A stretch of 29,818 nt of DNA from Gnetum montanum (lineage: Eukaryota; Streptophyta; Gnetopsida; Gnetales; Gnetaceae), in NCBI GenBank assembly GCA_015680685.1, contig MNCI01011437.1:20453-50270 (forward strand), written 5' to 3'. Shown piece by piece: positions 10,890 through 20,603 of this stretch. Made by a program: the position numbers and the translations under genes. The notes under the pieces were generated by a model. The model was not told the DNA's origin. It made no database searches and saw nothing but the letters and a program-made list of their open reading frames with translations. Position 1 is the first letter of the stretch. Every line of letters begins with the position of its first letter.

Positions 10890-11340
10890 TTCAATGAAAA
10901 TATTTGACTTGGGAAGTCCTCTTATTTACTTATATATTGCTATACATAGGCCATGCAAGGCTCTTCTTGATTCTAGTTCCAATGTCAATCTCATTTCCTA
11001 TGACATGTACAAGGCCTACAACCTACCATCTCTCAAGAAGAACAATATTCATTTGGAATTTGCAAACTAGTCAATCACTATCCCTTTGGGGTTAGTGGAG
11101 AATATTGTTCCTTTGGGGTTAGTAAAGGATATTATGACTAGAGTTTGTGGATGATCTTATCCTACCAATTTTTTGGTGATCAAGGTAGAAAACTGCAAAG
11201 GTGACTTCCCTATCATTATGGGACATGCATGGTTGAGCACTCCTAATGCATGAATAGGCATCAAGGACCTCTCCTTGAAAATCTCCAAGGAAAATAAATT
11301 TGAACAACTTGAGAAGAAGCGAGTTCCATGTACAGTGTAC
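10890..11340 (+). pseudogene. Retropepsin-like aspartic protease remnant
   Basis: The frame reads KALLDSSSNVNLISYDMYKA with the DSS triplet at 10969-10977. This is the ALLDSGSNVNLIS active-site block of plant Ty3/gypsy proteases, with the catalytic-loop Gly changed to Ser (GGT-to-AGT type change). Further on come PTNFLVIKVENCKGDFPIIMG and a WLSTPNA segment, the conserved end of the domain (FPIIxGRPWLATxxA in relatives). The enzyme would have processed Gag-Pol. A TAG interrupts it near 11,070, and the altered active site makes it inactive. Confidence 0.75.
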
Positions 11341-11779
11341 AGTGATAATGGATGCAATTACATGTAAAAAATCTAGTCCATTAAAAGTACATTCATCAAA
11401 GCATGCAATCAGTGTGCACATGAAGTAGATATCCAAAGGTGCCTATATGCAGTAGCCACAAAATAGGAGGACACCCAGTGGCTAACAATTGACTCTGATA
11501 GTAGCACACTATGCATGGAACCTACTAAGAGCCTAACATGTGCCTATGTCAAAGGCATGGATGAACTTTAGCAAGTTCATCACCAACTCTCTTATGATGA
11601 AGATGATGATACCTGTTGGAGAGAGTTGGAAATCCATGATAATTTCAAGCTAGAGCCCCTAAAGTTAAAAACTCTACTAGCCAGCATGAAGTATGCATTT
11701 TAAAAAAATGGTAAGCCAGTTAGAATCAATGCAAATCTTGCTCTAGAACAAAAAGATAAGCTATTGTAGGTGGTCAACA

Positions 11780-12560
11780 AATGTCCAACAACCTTTACTT
11801 AGTCATATCCTAAGCTAACTAGAATCGATCTAAGGATATGTCAGCACTGTATCTACACCAACCCAGCCATGAAGCCAAGAAGGCAGCTGCAGAGGTGGTT
11901 GAACCCCAAGCTAAAGCAAATCGTTAAAGAGGAAATAGAACAACTCCTCAAGGTGGGGTTCATCTATCCCATTGCAAATAGTGAGTGGATTAGTCCACTT
12001 GTAATTGTGCCAAAGAAAGGTGGCAAGTGGTAAGTCTACATCGACTTTAAGCTATTGAATATGATAATATTTAAAGATCATTTTCTATTGCCATTTGTGG
12101 ACCAAGTGTTGGACACTATATCCAAGCATTACTATTATAACTTCTTGGATGGTTATAGTGGCTATAACCAAATCTAAATTGTGCCTGAAGATTAGGCCAA
12201 AACAACATTCATGAGTCCTTGGGGAACTTTTGCATATTGTAAGAAATCATTTAGTCTGTGCAATGCCCCTATAACATTTCAATGTCTAGTCCTTAGTATT
12301 TTCCAATAGTAGATTGGTAGTAGGATAGAGGTCTTTATGGATGACTTCTCTATCCTATGGGCCTACATTTGAGCAAGCCCTAAATCACCTTGAGCAAGTA
12401 CTGAAAAGATGTATTGAAACAAACCTCAATCTTAATTAGCAGAAAAGCCATTTAATGGTCCAAGAAAATATAGTACTAGGGCATAGAATTACTCAAGCAG
12501 GGATTAAGGTAGACTTGGAAAAGATAAGGGTCATCCAAGGAATCACACGCCAACCAGAGA
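11780..12560 (+). pseudogene. Reverse transcriptase remnant (Ty3/gypsy)
   Basis: The domain starts near MKPRRQLQRWLNPKLKQIVK and continues EEIEQLLKVGFIYPIANSEW, then SPLVIVPKKGGKW. The template-grip block FLDGYSGYNQI is at about 12,142-12,174 and the catalytic box FMDDFS at 12,334-12,351. The two catalytic aspartates are present (FMDD for the usual YVDD or FLDD). Towards the end, LGHRITQAGIKVDLEKIRVI is the LGHxVSxxGIxVDxxKI block. Stops occur throughout (for example after KKGGKW and after YNQI), and a frameshift lies near 12,360. It is inactive but aligns over the full family length. It lies between protease and RNase H as expected. Confidence 0.9.
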
Positions 12561-13130
12561 TAATCAAAGACATCTGATCATTCCTTGGACATAGTGGCTA
12601 CTACTAGTGATTTATAGAGAATTTCTATAAGATCACAAAGTTGTTGGTTGAGCTTACAAAGAAAGATGCTCCATTCATGTGGACTAAGGAGTGTGAACAT
12701 GCATTCCAACAACTAAAGGACAAACTCATGAAAACTCCAATTCTACGGGCACCAGACTGGTCTAGACCATTTCATATAATGATGGATGCATCTAATTATG
12801 CCTTGAAAGCTATGCTTACATAGTTGGATAATAAAAAAAATGTCCATATTACATCCACTGCACAATCCAAAGCATTGTGGGTGCATATTTAAATTACACC
12901 ACAACTAAAAAAAACTAATGGTAGTGGTGTATGCTCTCAAAAAGTTCAGGCACTATGTGCTTGGATATAAAGTATTTGTGGACACTGATCATAGTGCCAT
13001 CGGCTTCCTAATGAATAAGTCAATGTTAAACCCCCATCTTAGATGGTGGCTCATGATCTTGCACAAATTCAATCTCACAATGGTAGATTGAAAGGGGATT
13101 GAAAATGTGGTCGTTGACCACCTCTCTTGG
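12560..13130 (+). pseudogene. RNase H remnant (Ty3/gypsy pol)
   Basis: The Ty3/gypsy RT-RNase H junction reads LVELTKKDAPFMWTKECEHA, then FQQLKDKLMKTPILRAPDWS and PFHIMMDASNYALKAMLT. The last segment carries the first catalytic Asp (DAS). After a short shifted stretch, VVYALKKFRHYVLGYKVFVD leads into TDHSAIGFLMNK, the family's T-DH block with its catalytic Asp. HKFNLTMVD follows and leads into the integrase linker. The domain degrades the RNA strand of the RNA-DNA hybrid. Two stops and a frame change are visible near 12,823-12,900. Confidence 0.85.
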
Positions 13131-14586
13131 TTAAGATGGGATAACAAAGAGGAGGAGAGCTTGCTCTCTAATCAATTTTTAGATGAACTACAATTTATAG
13201 AAGTAATAAATGAAAAAATTCCCACAAAAACAAAATGGTATGATGGCATCCTCACTTACCTTCTCACTCAAGAGATGCCACAAGATTTGAACTTTAGGAA
13301 GAAACAACAATTTCTTCACCACACTAAATACTTCATGGAAATCAATGGACACCTTTACAAGGTGTGCATTGATGGCCTAGTTCATTGGTGTGTCCCTAAT
13401 GTAGGTCAATTGTGCATTCTCTAGAATGATCATGAAGGCCCTTGTAGAGGCCACTATGCTAGGAGATGCATGGTCATAAAAATCCTGATGGCAGGATACT
13501 ATTAGCCTATAATCTTTATGGATGCCCACCAATTTGTCCAATCCTGTGAGCACTATTAATGAGATGGTAGGATGATTGCTTAAAGAGAGGATCCTCAATA
13601 GTGAATTCAACGACTAGAGCCCTTTGACATATGGGGCATGGACTTCATGGGCTTCATCACACCCATGTCTAATGAAAAGGCATACATCATCATAGCATTC
13701 AACTACTACACCAAATGGGTAGAAGTAGCAGCTGTCATCGACTGTACATCATCCACTATTACTCGATTTGTACAACAGAATGTTGTAAATAGGTTTGGGA
13801 TGCCATGTGCACTAATTTCTAACAATGAAACTCATTTAATATGTGCCATTTTTCAAAAACTCATGTAACGCTTAGGCGTCGAACATAAATTAACACCCTA
13901 TCACCCCCAAGCCAATAGTCAAGTAGAGGTAACTAACAAGGAGATCACAGAGATCCTAATAAGGACCATAAGTAAATATAGGAGAGACTAGAGCACCAAA
14001 CTCTACGATGCCCTTTGGGCCTACCACTTAACATGAAAATTCTCTATTAGCTACTCTCCCTATGAATTGGTGTACGGGAAACTTCCAACTTTCTCGGTTC
14101 AATTTGAGCTCCATACACTCTCAACAACCTGTGATCTGAATCTTAACCTAAGTCTAGGACAAAAAAAAAAGATTGATCAACTTGAATGTGTTAGATGAAA
14201 ATCCATTAGTGGTCCTATCTTTAAATGAAGTGCACAAATCATACAATAAGAAACGTCATGACCTTAGAATATGAAAAGTAAAATTTAAACTTGGAGAAAA
14301 GGTTTTCTACTAGAACCTGACACATGTACCATAGAAAACAAAGTTCCAAATGTTGTGGAAGGAACCTTATATAATTGATAAAACCTTTCACTCTAGGACC
14401 ATGTTAATCTACAAACCTAAGAACCCAAACAAAAAGCAATTGGTCATTATCCAACAAGTGAAACCTTTCCATGTGCCAAAACAAACTAGTGTAATAACTA
14501 ATACCTCAAGGGATGGACAACCACACTCAATTTTTCAGATCTCCTCCTTCCAACTCAATCGTGGGGAAGATGGCCATTCATGCTAA
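13130..14586 (+). pseudogene. Integrase remnant (Ty3/gypsy, no chromodomain)
   Basis: An HHCC-type zinc-binding region lies at about 13,310-13,560: YFMEINGHLYKVCIDGLVHW, then HEGPCRGHYA and VQSCEHY, with both Cys positions of the last pair uncertain. The catalytic core follows. WGMDF at 13,633-13,647 holds the first Asp. FNYYTKWVEV is next, then LISNNETH at 13,812-13,835, where the family has LISDNGTH; the second catalytic Asp is now Asn (codon 13,821-13,823). The Glu is in NSQVEVTNKE (codon 13,926-13,928). The YHPQAN block is intact. The C-terminal part (to about 14,586) keeps KVKFKLGEKV and KEPYIIDKTF, the usual SH3-like tail, with no chromodomain. Stops and the Asp-to-Asn change make it inactive. 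Confidence 0.88.
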
Positions 14587-16612
14587 TCACACATGTGGCT
14601 CCTCGATTTTTCTATTTTTTTGTTTTACACATTTTTGTCTTTGCAATTTGTTTCTTTTACATCTTTTTTATTTTTAAAATTTTTCCTATTTTTACACCAT
14701 TTTTTGTTTTACATTTTTTGTTTGAGTGTAATTTTGAAATTTTTGCTAATAAATGTGCTTTGTGCCAACAGGACAGAGTGGTGTTGTAGCAATTACTAAT
14801 GGTGGTTTGTGCTTTATGTTTTGTTTGCTAATGTCTAGTTTCTATTTCTAAATTTTTGTATCGATGGCTAAGTCATGGTTTCTTTTCCATAGAACAAGCA
14901 GTAAGTCCACGACATCCACCCATTCACAAACTCTATGGTTTCCCTTGTTTTGGAAGTTTGAGGTCCCTTTTCATTAAATAAACTTTTAATAAATTTGTGA
15001 CCTTGGTAGTTTTTGGAATTGAAAAGGATTCAAAGGTTTACACATTGTGTGACTTCAAAGGGACTCAATACTCTTTGTACTCTTCTACTTATTTGGGTGC
15101 ATGAGTGTTTTCATAGACTTCTTACTGTTCCATATCAACCAATAACAAGAAGTTAAATAAAGTCTTTGCATGGTGTGGTTCCCATCCAAAAATAAAAAAA
15201 AGAGAGAGAGAAAAAAGCAAAAAAACAAAACAAAAATAAAACATGATGAGAATTTAAAGCACACCCTTTTGACAAATAAATAGGCTACAAGCACTAGTTA
15301 TGGGACTAGAAAAGCATGTTACCCATGCCTGAAGGTCCCCTCTAACTAAGGCCCTCTCTCACTTCCTACTTCTCTTTTCTTCCCTTTATGGAATGGTGGT
15401 TGTTTTGTGGGAGCACTCTTGTGTCTTGAGGAGGTGGATCAGTCTTGGAGCGGCGATGCAAAGTCACTAAAAGAGATTGGTTTTGATCTACACTAAGGAT
15501 GGGCCTTCTCAAGTCATTTTAAACACAAAACTCCACAAGGGACTTCTTCTGACCTCAATTTGGAATTTCATTTCACCTTCTTCATCATCCATCTATATTG
15601 TCCATAACTCACCTCACTGCTAAAGTCCATGTTCTTGATTCAGTGTCTTGGTCTAACATATTTGAATTCTTAGGTAGAATCTTCCGAGTTTTAGTCCTTA
15701 ACTTCCATCAACCATTAATCAACTATAGGGCCCACAAACTCCTTACGTTGAGGTTATGCAAGGGTAAACAAGGTGTGTGCCTACTATGGTGTGGACCCAC
15801 TTGCATTTCTATTGGTTAGGTTCATTAAGCACCTTCTCCTTAGGCATTCTTGTAATTAGAATCTTTCGTACACCCATCTTCGACATCAAACCATGTGCTC
15901 CTTTACATATTTTGTTTAATAAATACATTGTCCATCAAATTTTTCAATTTTTAAGCTTCCAAAGATCCTCTTCAATGATTTCATCATATTCTTGGCTTTT
16001 CTGGGACTCTATGAACCCCAAATTCATTCAAAAATTCCTTGTAGTTTTTAAGATATTCAAAATTCAAAATTTTTCCTATGGGCTCCATATACGAGGCCTC
16101 ATTGATAGAGCAAACCCATATATGAGGCCCCGTATATGAGGCCTTATCAATGTAGCAGAAAAAAACTATATATATGCACAACCCCACTTTGAAATTTTTA
16201 CATTTTCTCACAAATGCCAAGGGAGTTTTTTATATTTTCAAAGCCCAAAACCTTCCAGAGACCATAACTTCCTACCTATTTATTCAAATATCTCTATTCT
16301 TTGACACTATAGCTACTAGAGGTAAGCTCTTTGTCATGGGGGCCACAAATGTGCCATTTTTGATAGAAACATTTTCACCATTTTTCTAACTCCCACAAAT
16401 GTTTAACTAAGAAATCAACTATTAAATACCAAATTACAAGAGTTAAACCTTTCCAATGAGCTTCAATGACATTTACAATAAATAATTAATAAAATAATCA
16501 ATCTACCATGGCCCAACCTTAGCCAAAGTGTAACTAACTGACAAGATAAGGCATTCAAAAATTTAAAGTTATAAATTATAACTGCTAATCCATGGATGTG
16601 TTGTGATAGTAG
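14587..16612 (+). other. Spacer between pol and third ORF in the Athila-like element
   Basis: No coding similarity was found. It opens with a strongly T-rich tract (14,605-14,735) that ends near CTTTGTGCCAACAG (14,757-14,770), which resembles a 3' splice site. Long post-pol spacers occur in Athila/Tat elements. It also has three copies of ATATAYGAGGCC at 16,087-16,143. Confidence 0.5.
16087..16143 (+). repeat. Triplicated ATATAYGAGGCC motif
   Basis: Copies start at about 16,087, 16,118 and 16,132. The flanking CATTGATA and TATCAATG are inverted relative to each other, so the segment could form a stem. Confidence 0.55.
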
Positions 16613-19446
16613 ATGGCACCAAAAGGCAAACACACTTAGGAACCAAGACCATCTCAACGAAGGGAGAAATGGCCTAGAATGGGAAGGGGCCAAGAACAAG
16701 CCCAAGAAGACCCACTTGCAACCCATACCATAGGTCCTCTTAGAGAAGAGGCCAAGCTGGAATCTATTCAAGAAATTCCAGAACCAACATTAGCAACAGA
16801 ACATTCCCATCAGGATGATGCACTAGCACAATAAGCAAATCTCGAGGTGACCTTGATAGAAGCCTACCTAAATCAAATCAGATAGAGGGAGGTCCAAAAA
16901 ATGATGCTCCAGGAGTTAAACTTTAGCTTGTTGCTAGAGCAAGCACCAAAAGAAGTGTATGACCAATTAAAAAGCTCTCCCATTTGGCCAATCATGACTT
17001 CCACTAGGGAGTGATACATGGAAGAGATATTTTTATTTTGGAATAATAGGCAGGTTGGATCAACAGTAAAAATCAAGGATATCTCAATGTCCTACTCGGT
17101 GTAGGGCATTGTTGAAGAGCTTAGGTTGCTAGAAATAGGGACCAATCTTGCTAAGATTCCAATGCAAGTAGATCCCAACATCAAGAAAGAATAGGTGTGA
17201 CGGTGTTATGGTGTTGATCATAAGGAGTTTGATGAGCTTATACTAGCAAAAAGAATCCACTACAAGATTGTGGTCTTTCACCTAAATCCCATGGTAAGGT
17301 CTAGCAAAATCACTATCTTTTTTGCCCATGCATGTGCCACTCTGAGTGGGAGACTCCCTATCAACCTTCCATAGTTGATCTATCTAAAGATAGAAAAACA
17401 ATTTAAAGAAAATGAACGTGGAAGGAAGGCACTTCCCTTCCCATGTCTCATTAGAAAGCTCTATCAGAGGGGAGGAACAATTTGTTATATGACTAATGCT
17501 ATCAAGCATGCCTTGACTGCTAATTGAACAAAAATGATGAAAGATAAAATGCTTGCAACAACCATTCAAGAAGAGGAGCAACAACCACCACCTCCACCTA
17601 CCAATCAAACAACTATGCCAGATGTCGTTACAATAGCTCAACGATTGCATGAGTACTGGGAATGGCTCTTGAGTGAACAAGAGTAACAAGTAGGCATGAA
17701 TGGTGGGGACCCATCTATGTACCAACCAACAATGAGTCACCTAAATGAGGTGGCTTGAACAATTAGCCTAATGGGTGGAGATGGATCTATTTTCTCAGCC
17801 CAAAGAACACAATTGTCCGCAAGGTCAAATCCTAATGTTATTGAGGTCATGGTCTCACAAAATTGTAGCCACTTCTAGAAATTTCTAGAAATGTCACAAC
17901 CTTCTTGGTGTGCTTGGAGGAAGTTGAGAGGGTAATAGTATTGATGATGCAGTACCAAGGATAGGAGATAGTAGTAGAGGTAGTTGCTGACCAAATTGTC
18001 GAAACACTCAATGCACCTATGATGTTTGTACTAGACATCATTACACTAAAAGATGTGTAGATGTTCATAAGGACCACAAGTAGTAGAATAAATTTAGCAC
18101 AACATGAAGAACTACTGGACTAACTGGTGGAAACTAAGCAACTACTTCCAGATATCTTTAATCTTCTAGAAAATATTACTACAACCTAGTTGGAGCTGCT
18201 AGAGGCAAGGGGCAAAAACATCATCTTGGAGAGGAAACTCGAAATAACGAAGGAGCTAAACGAATGTTTGGTTATTGAAGTTGCTGAATTAAGAGTCCAA
18301 ATTGCGGACCTTGTGTTTCTCAACTTGGCATTGATGAGAGATGAAGCTCTTGAATAGTTTCATGCTAGACTAAATGGGGTTGAGGATGTGATGGAGACGA
18401 TGGTGTTTTATCAATCCTTGGCAAAGGCTACACAACACAAAATTCAAAAGGCTTTGGATCAGACTCGCCAGGAGAATGTACAATTAACCATAGAGAACCA
18501 TCACTTGTGGAGTGTTGATGAGCACAAATAACAATTATCTAACTTCATCCATCAATAGCAGAAGCAACTAGCTATAGCGAACATAAAGCTAAGGAGATTG
18601 GTAGCATAAAATAGAAACTTCTCCATGGAAGAGGTCCATGTCCTTTGCTAGAAAACTATGATAGAGGTAGTCGCCTAGAAATCAGAGGCTCTCAAATTTG
18701 AGAGAGTCAAAGATCAAGTTAGTCTACAGAAAGAAGTAAATGAAAATCACATCTAGTTGGCAAAGGTGAAAGTAAATGAAATCCTCTAACAACTCCAACA
18801 AGGAAGAGAATTATGGCAACCCATCATTGATGGGATAGATGCCTACAACAAAGTAAAAATCCACACGAAGGAGTTGCAAATTGAGGAGATGACGGAATAC
18901 ATGGAGCTTGCCAATCTGGCCATGTTGACTACCAAATGGCCATAATTAAAACTAGAGAAGCATGTGGCCAGCTCGTACTTGTTGTACATGGTTGAGTTCA
19001 AGCATCACAAAGACACCAAGTAAGAGCTTGGAGTTACAAACACTGAACTCAAAATTCTCAAGGGCAATTACATTGATCAAAGATCTATTGTTGAGAACCT
19101 AGCCAAAAGGATGAACAACTACCATGAGCTACAAAATGTAGTTAGGGTGTTCGATGTTGAGTGCAAATAATTCATTGCCTAGTTTGTCAATGCTAAGGAG
19201 TTGTTCCTGGTAATGCCTTGTCTGTGGGATTTTACCATTCTAGCCCACATTGATGATGTCATGTGAACTGTGAATGATCCGTAGATTAAGGAGGAGAAGA
19301 TGAAGGAAATACTAAATGCCTTTTGCCTTCGACCAGAGGTTATAGTTGTAGTAGGATAGCCACAGCTACCTCAGCCATTGCATGTGCCCAAAGCCCATGA
19401 AGGTCCTTCAAAACCTCAAGAGCCTCCACCACCTAGGACTGTCTAA
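16613..19446 (+). pseudogene. Third ORF of the Athila-like element: plant-transposon domain plus long coiled coil
   Basis: Starting at ATG 16,613, one frame reads MAPKGKHT and then a charged segment. From about residue 90 it reads QELNFSLLLEQAPKEVYDQL. Around residues 205-300 there is HYKIVVFHLNPMVRSSKIT, then ALPFPCLIRKLYQRGG (17,429 onward), matching the LPFPxLIxxLCxxAGV block of the putative plant transposon protein domain (Pfam PF20167, from memory). This domain is often found after pol in Athila-type elements. After a net frame change between about 17,840 and 18,050, the frame runs to a stop at 19,446. It is rich in Glu, Lys, Gln and Leu (for example ERKLEITKELNECLVIEVAE and ARLNGVEDVMETMVFYQSLA), a probable coiled coil of about 350 residues. 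It ends in a Pro-rich tail. About 30 stops interrupt it, mostly TAG. I see no signal peptide or membrane segment, so it is not obviously envelope-like. Confidence 0.65.
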
Positions 19447-19630
19447 TATTCTTCATTGTCTTCATGCCTTCAAAGGATGTGTTGTCCAATTTTGTGTAGT
19501 CATGTCACGATGTTTAATTTTGTATCATAAACACCACAATTTTTTGTAATGTGTTGATTTATACACTCGGGCACTCAATTTTGTTATGTTAAGAGTTAGC
19601 CAATAATCCCATACCTTTTCAATTTTGTAA

Positions 19631-19669
19631 AGGAACTCAAGGATGAGTTTTCATTCAGTCATGAGGGTA
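19631..19669 (+). other. Polypurine-tract region before the 3' LTR
   Basis: A purine-rich stretch AGGAACTCAAGGATGAG (19,631-19,647) and a short GAGGG directly before the LTR (at about 19,663) are the candidate plus-strand primer sites. Both are imperfect, as expected for a decayed copy. Confidence 0.4.
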
Positions 19670-20598
19670 TGATAAGTGTTAAAGTGTCATGTAGATAGGC
19701 CCTCGTGGACATGACCTTGTCGATAGGGCCCCATTTACGTGGTGTTACCTCATCGATGGGGCTACATTGACGTAGCATTTGCTATGTCTACAAGGCCCCA
19801 TCAACATAGCCTTGTAATAAAAACTATAAATATGAGCTCACAACCATGTTTATGGGGAGTCAAGTTAGAATAGTAGTTGAACTCTTGTAGTTTTTACATT
19901 TGAAAGTTAGAGTATTTTCTTGAGTGCCCGTAGCAAGAGTCATTAAGTGTACAGATATTTATTCAAGCATTGTTATACCTGAGCACAACAGTATGTGTGG
20001 CAATAAAGACGAGCTTCTTGATAAACCTTGCAGCATTCTAGATAGTTTAAATGTTTTTTTCATGCATTTAATATTTTCAATTATTTATTTAATGTTTCTT
20101 AGTAATTAAACTAATTAAGTAATTAAGTGAGATAAACTAAATAGAGATTAAGTAAACACATAAGTATAACTACTTTGAGCATGCATAGGACGTTTGGTAA
20201 TTTCAACAATGCTTAATGCTTGGTAACCCAGCAATGTTATATGTGTTTAAGATGTGTATGGTAAGTGGGATTGGATACTTATGTTAGGACTAGTTAAACA
20301 ATAGTTAGCCCATTAGATTAAAGTAGACATTAAATTACATTATTCTTTATCTTTTTTATTTGAAGCACTAAACCATAAAGTATAAAATGAAAAAAATCAT
20401 ATGCCTCAATTGTAATTAACCATACCTTTGTACATCAGAAGTGTAATTAAGAAGACAATGAATGACCATTAGGGCAAGGTTCACTTCCTGGATGATTAGT
20501 GTATCAAAGACATAGAGTCCACAGAATTTGATCGGATCGCACGTGAACACTTCATGATTCATATGGTTGAGCATAGGGGTACCTTTCACTACTCATCA
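19670..20598 (+). repeat. 3' LTR of the Athila-like element
   Basis: This 929-bp LTR starts TGATAAGTGTTAAAGTGTCA and ends CACTACTCATCA, co-linear with 7400-8261. The TATA box (ACTATAAATATG) is at about 19,824-19,835 and AATAAA at 20,002-20,007. U3 holds about one more GC-rich repeat unit than the 5' copy. Differences from the 5' LTR are mostly transitions. Confidence 0.9.
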
Positions 20599-20603
20599 AG
20601 GAG

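Larger units (their letters stand above)
7400..20598 (+). mobile_element. Complete, ancient Athila-like Ty3/gypsy LTR retrotransposon (about 13.2 kb)
   Basis: It is bounded by two LTRs (7400-8261 and 19670-20598) that begin TGAT and end CTCATCA. A PBS follows the 5' LTR. The order is gag, protease, RT, RNase H, integrase, a 2-kb spacer, then a third large ORF. No chromodomain follows the integrase. A PBS related to tRNA-Asp, a long region between pol and the 3' LTR, and a third ORF all fit the Athila branch of Ty3/gypsy. Probable target-site duplications are ATGAG (7395-7399) and AGGAG (20599-20603), differing at one base. By eye the LTRs are only about 80-85% identical and every coding domain carries many stops, so the insertion is old and inactive. 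It interrupts a minus-strand LINE. Confidence 0.85.

Noticed and set aside
14580-14799. Two overlapping Phe-rich ORFs that look like transmembrane peptides (possible envelope)
   Set aside because: Both translate the same T-rich tract in different frames. Composition alone explains them.
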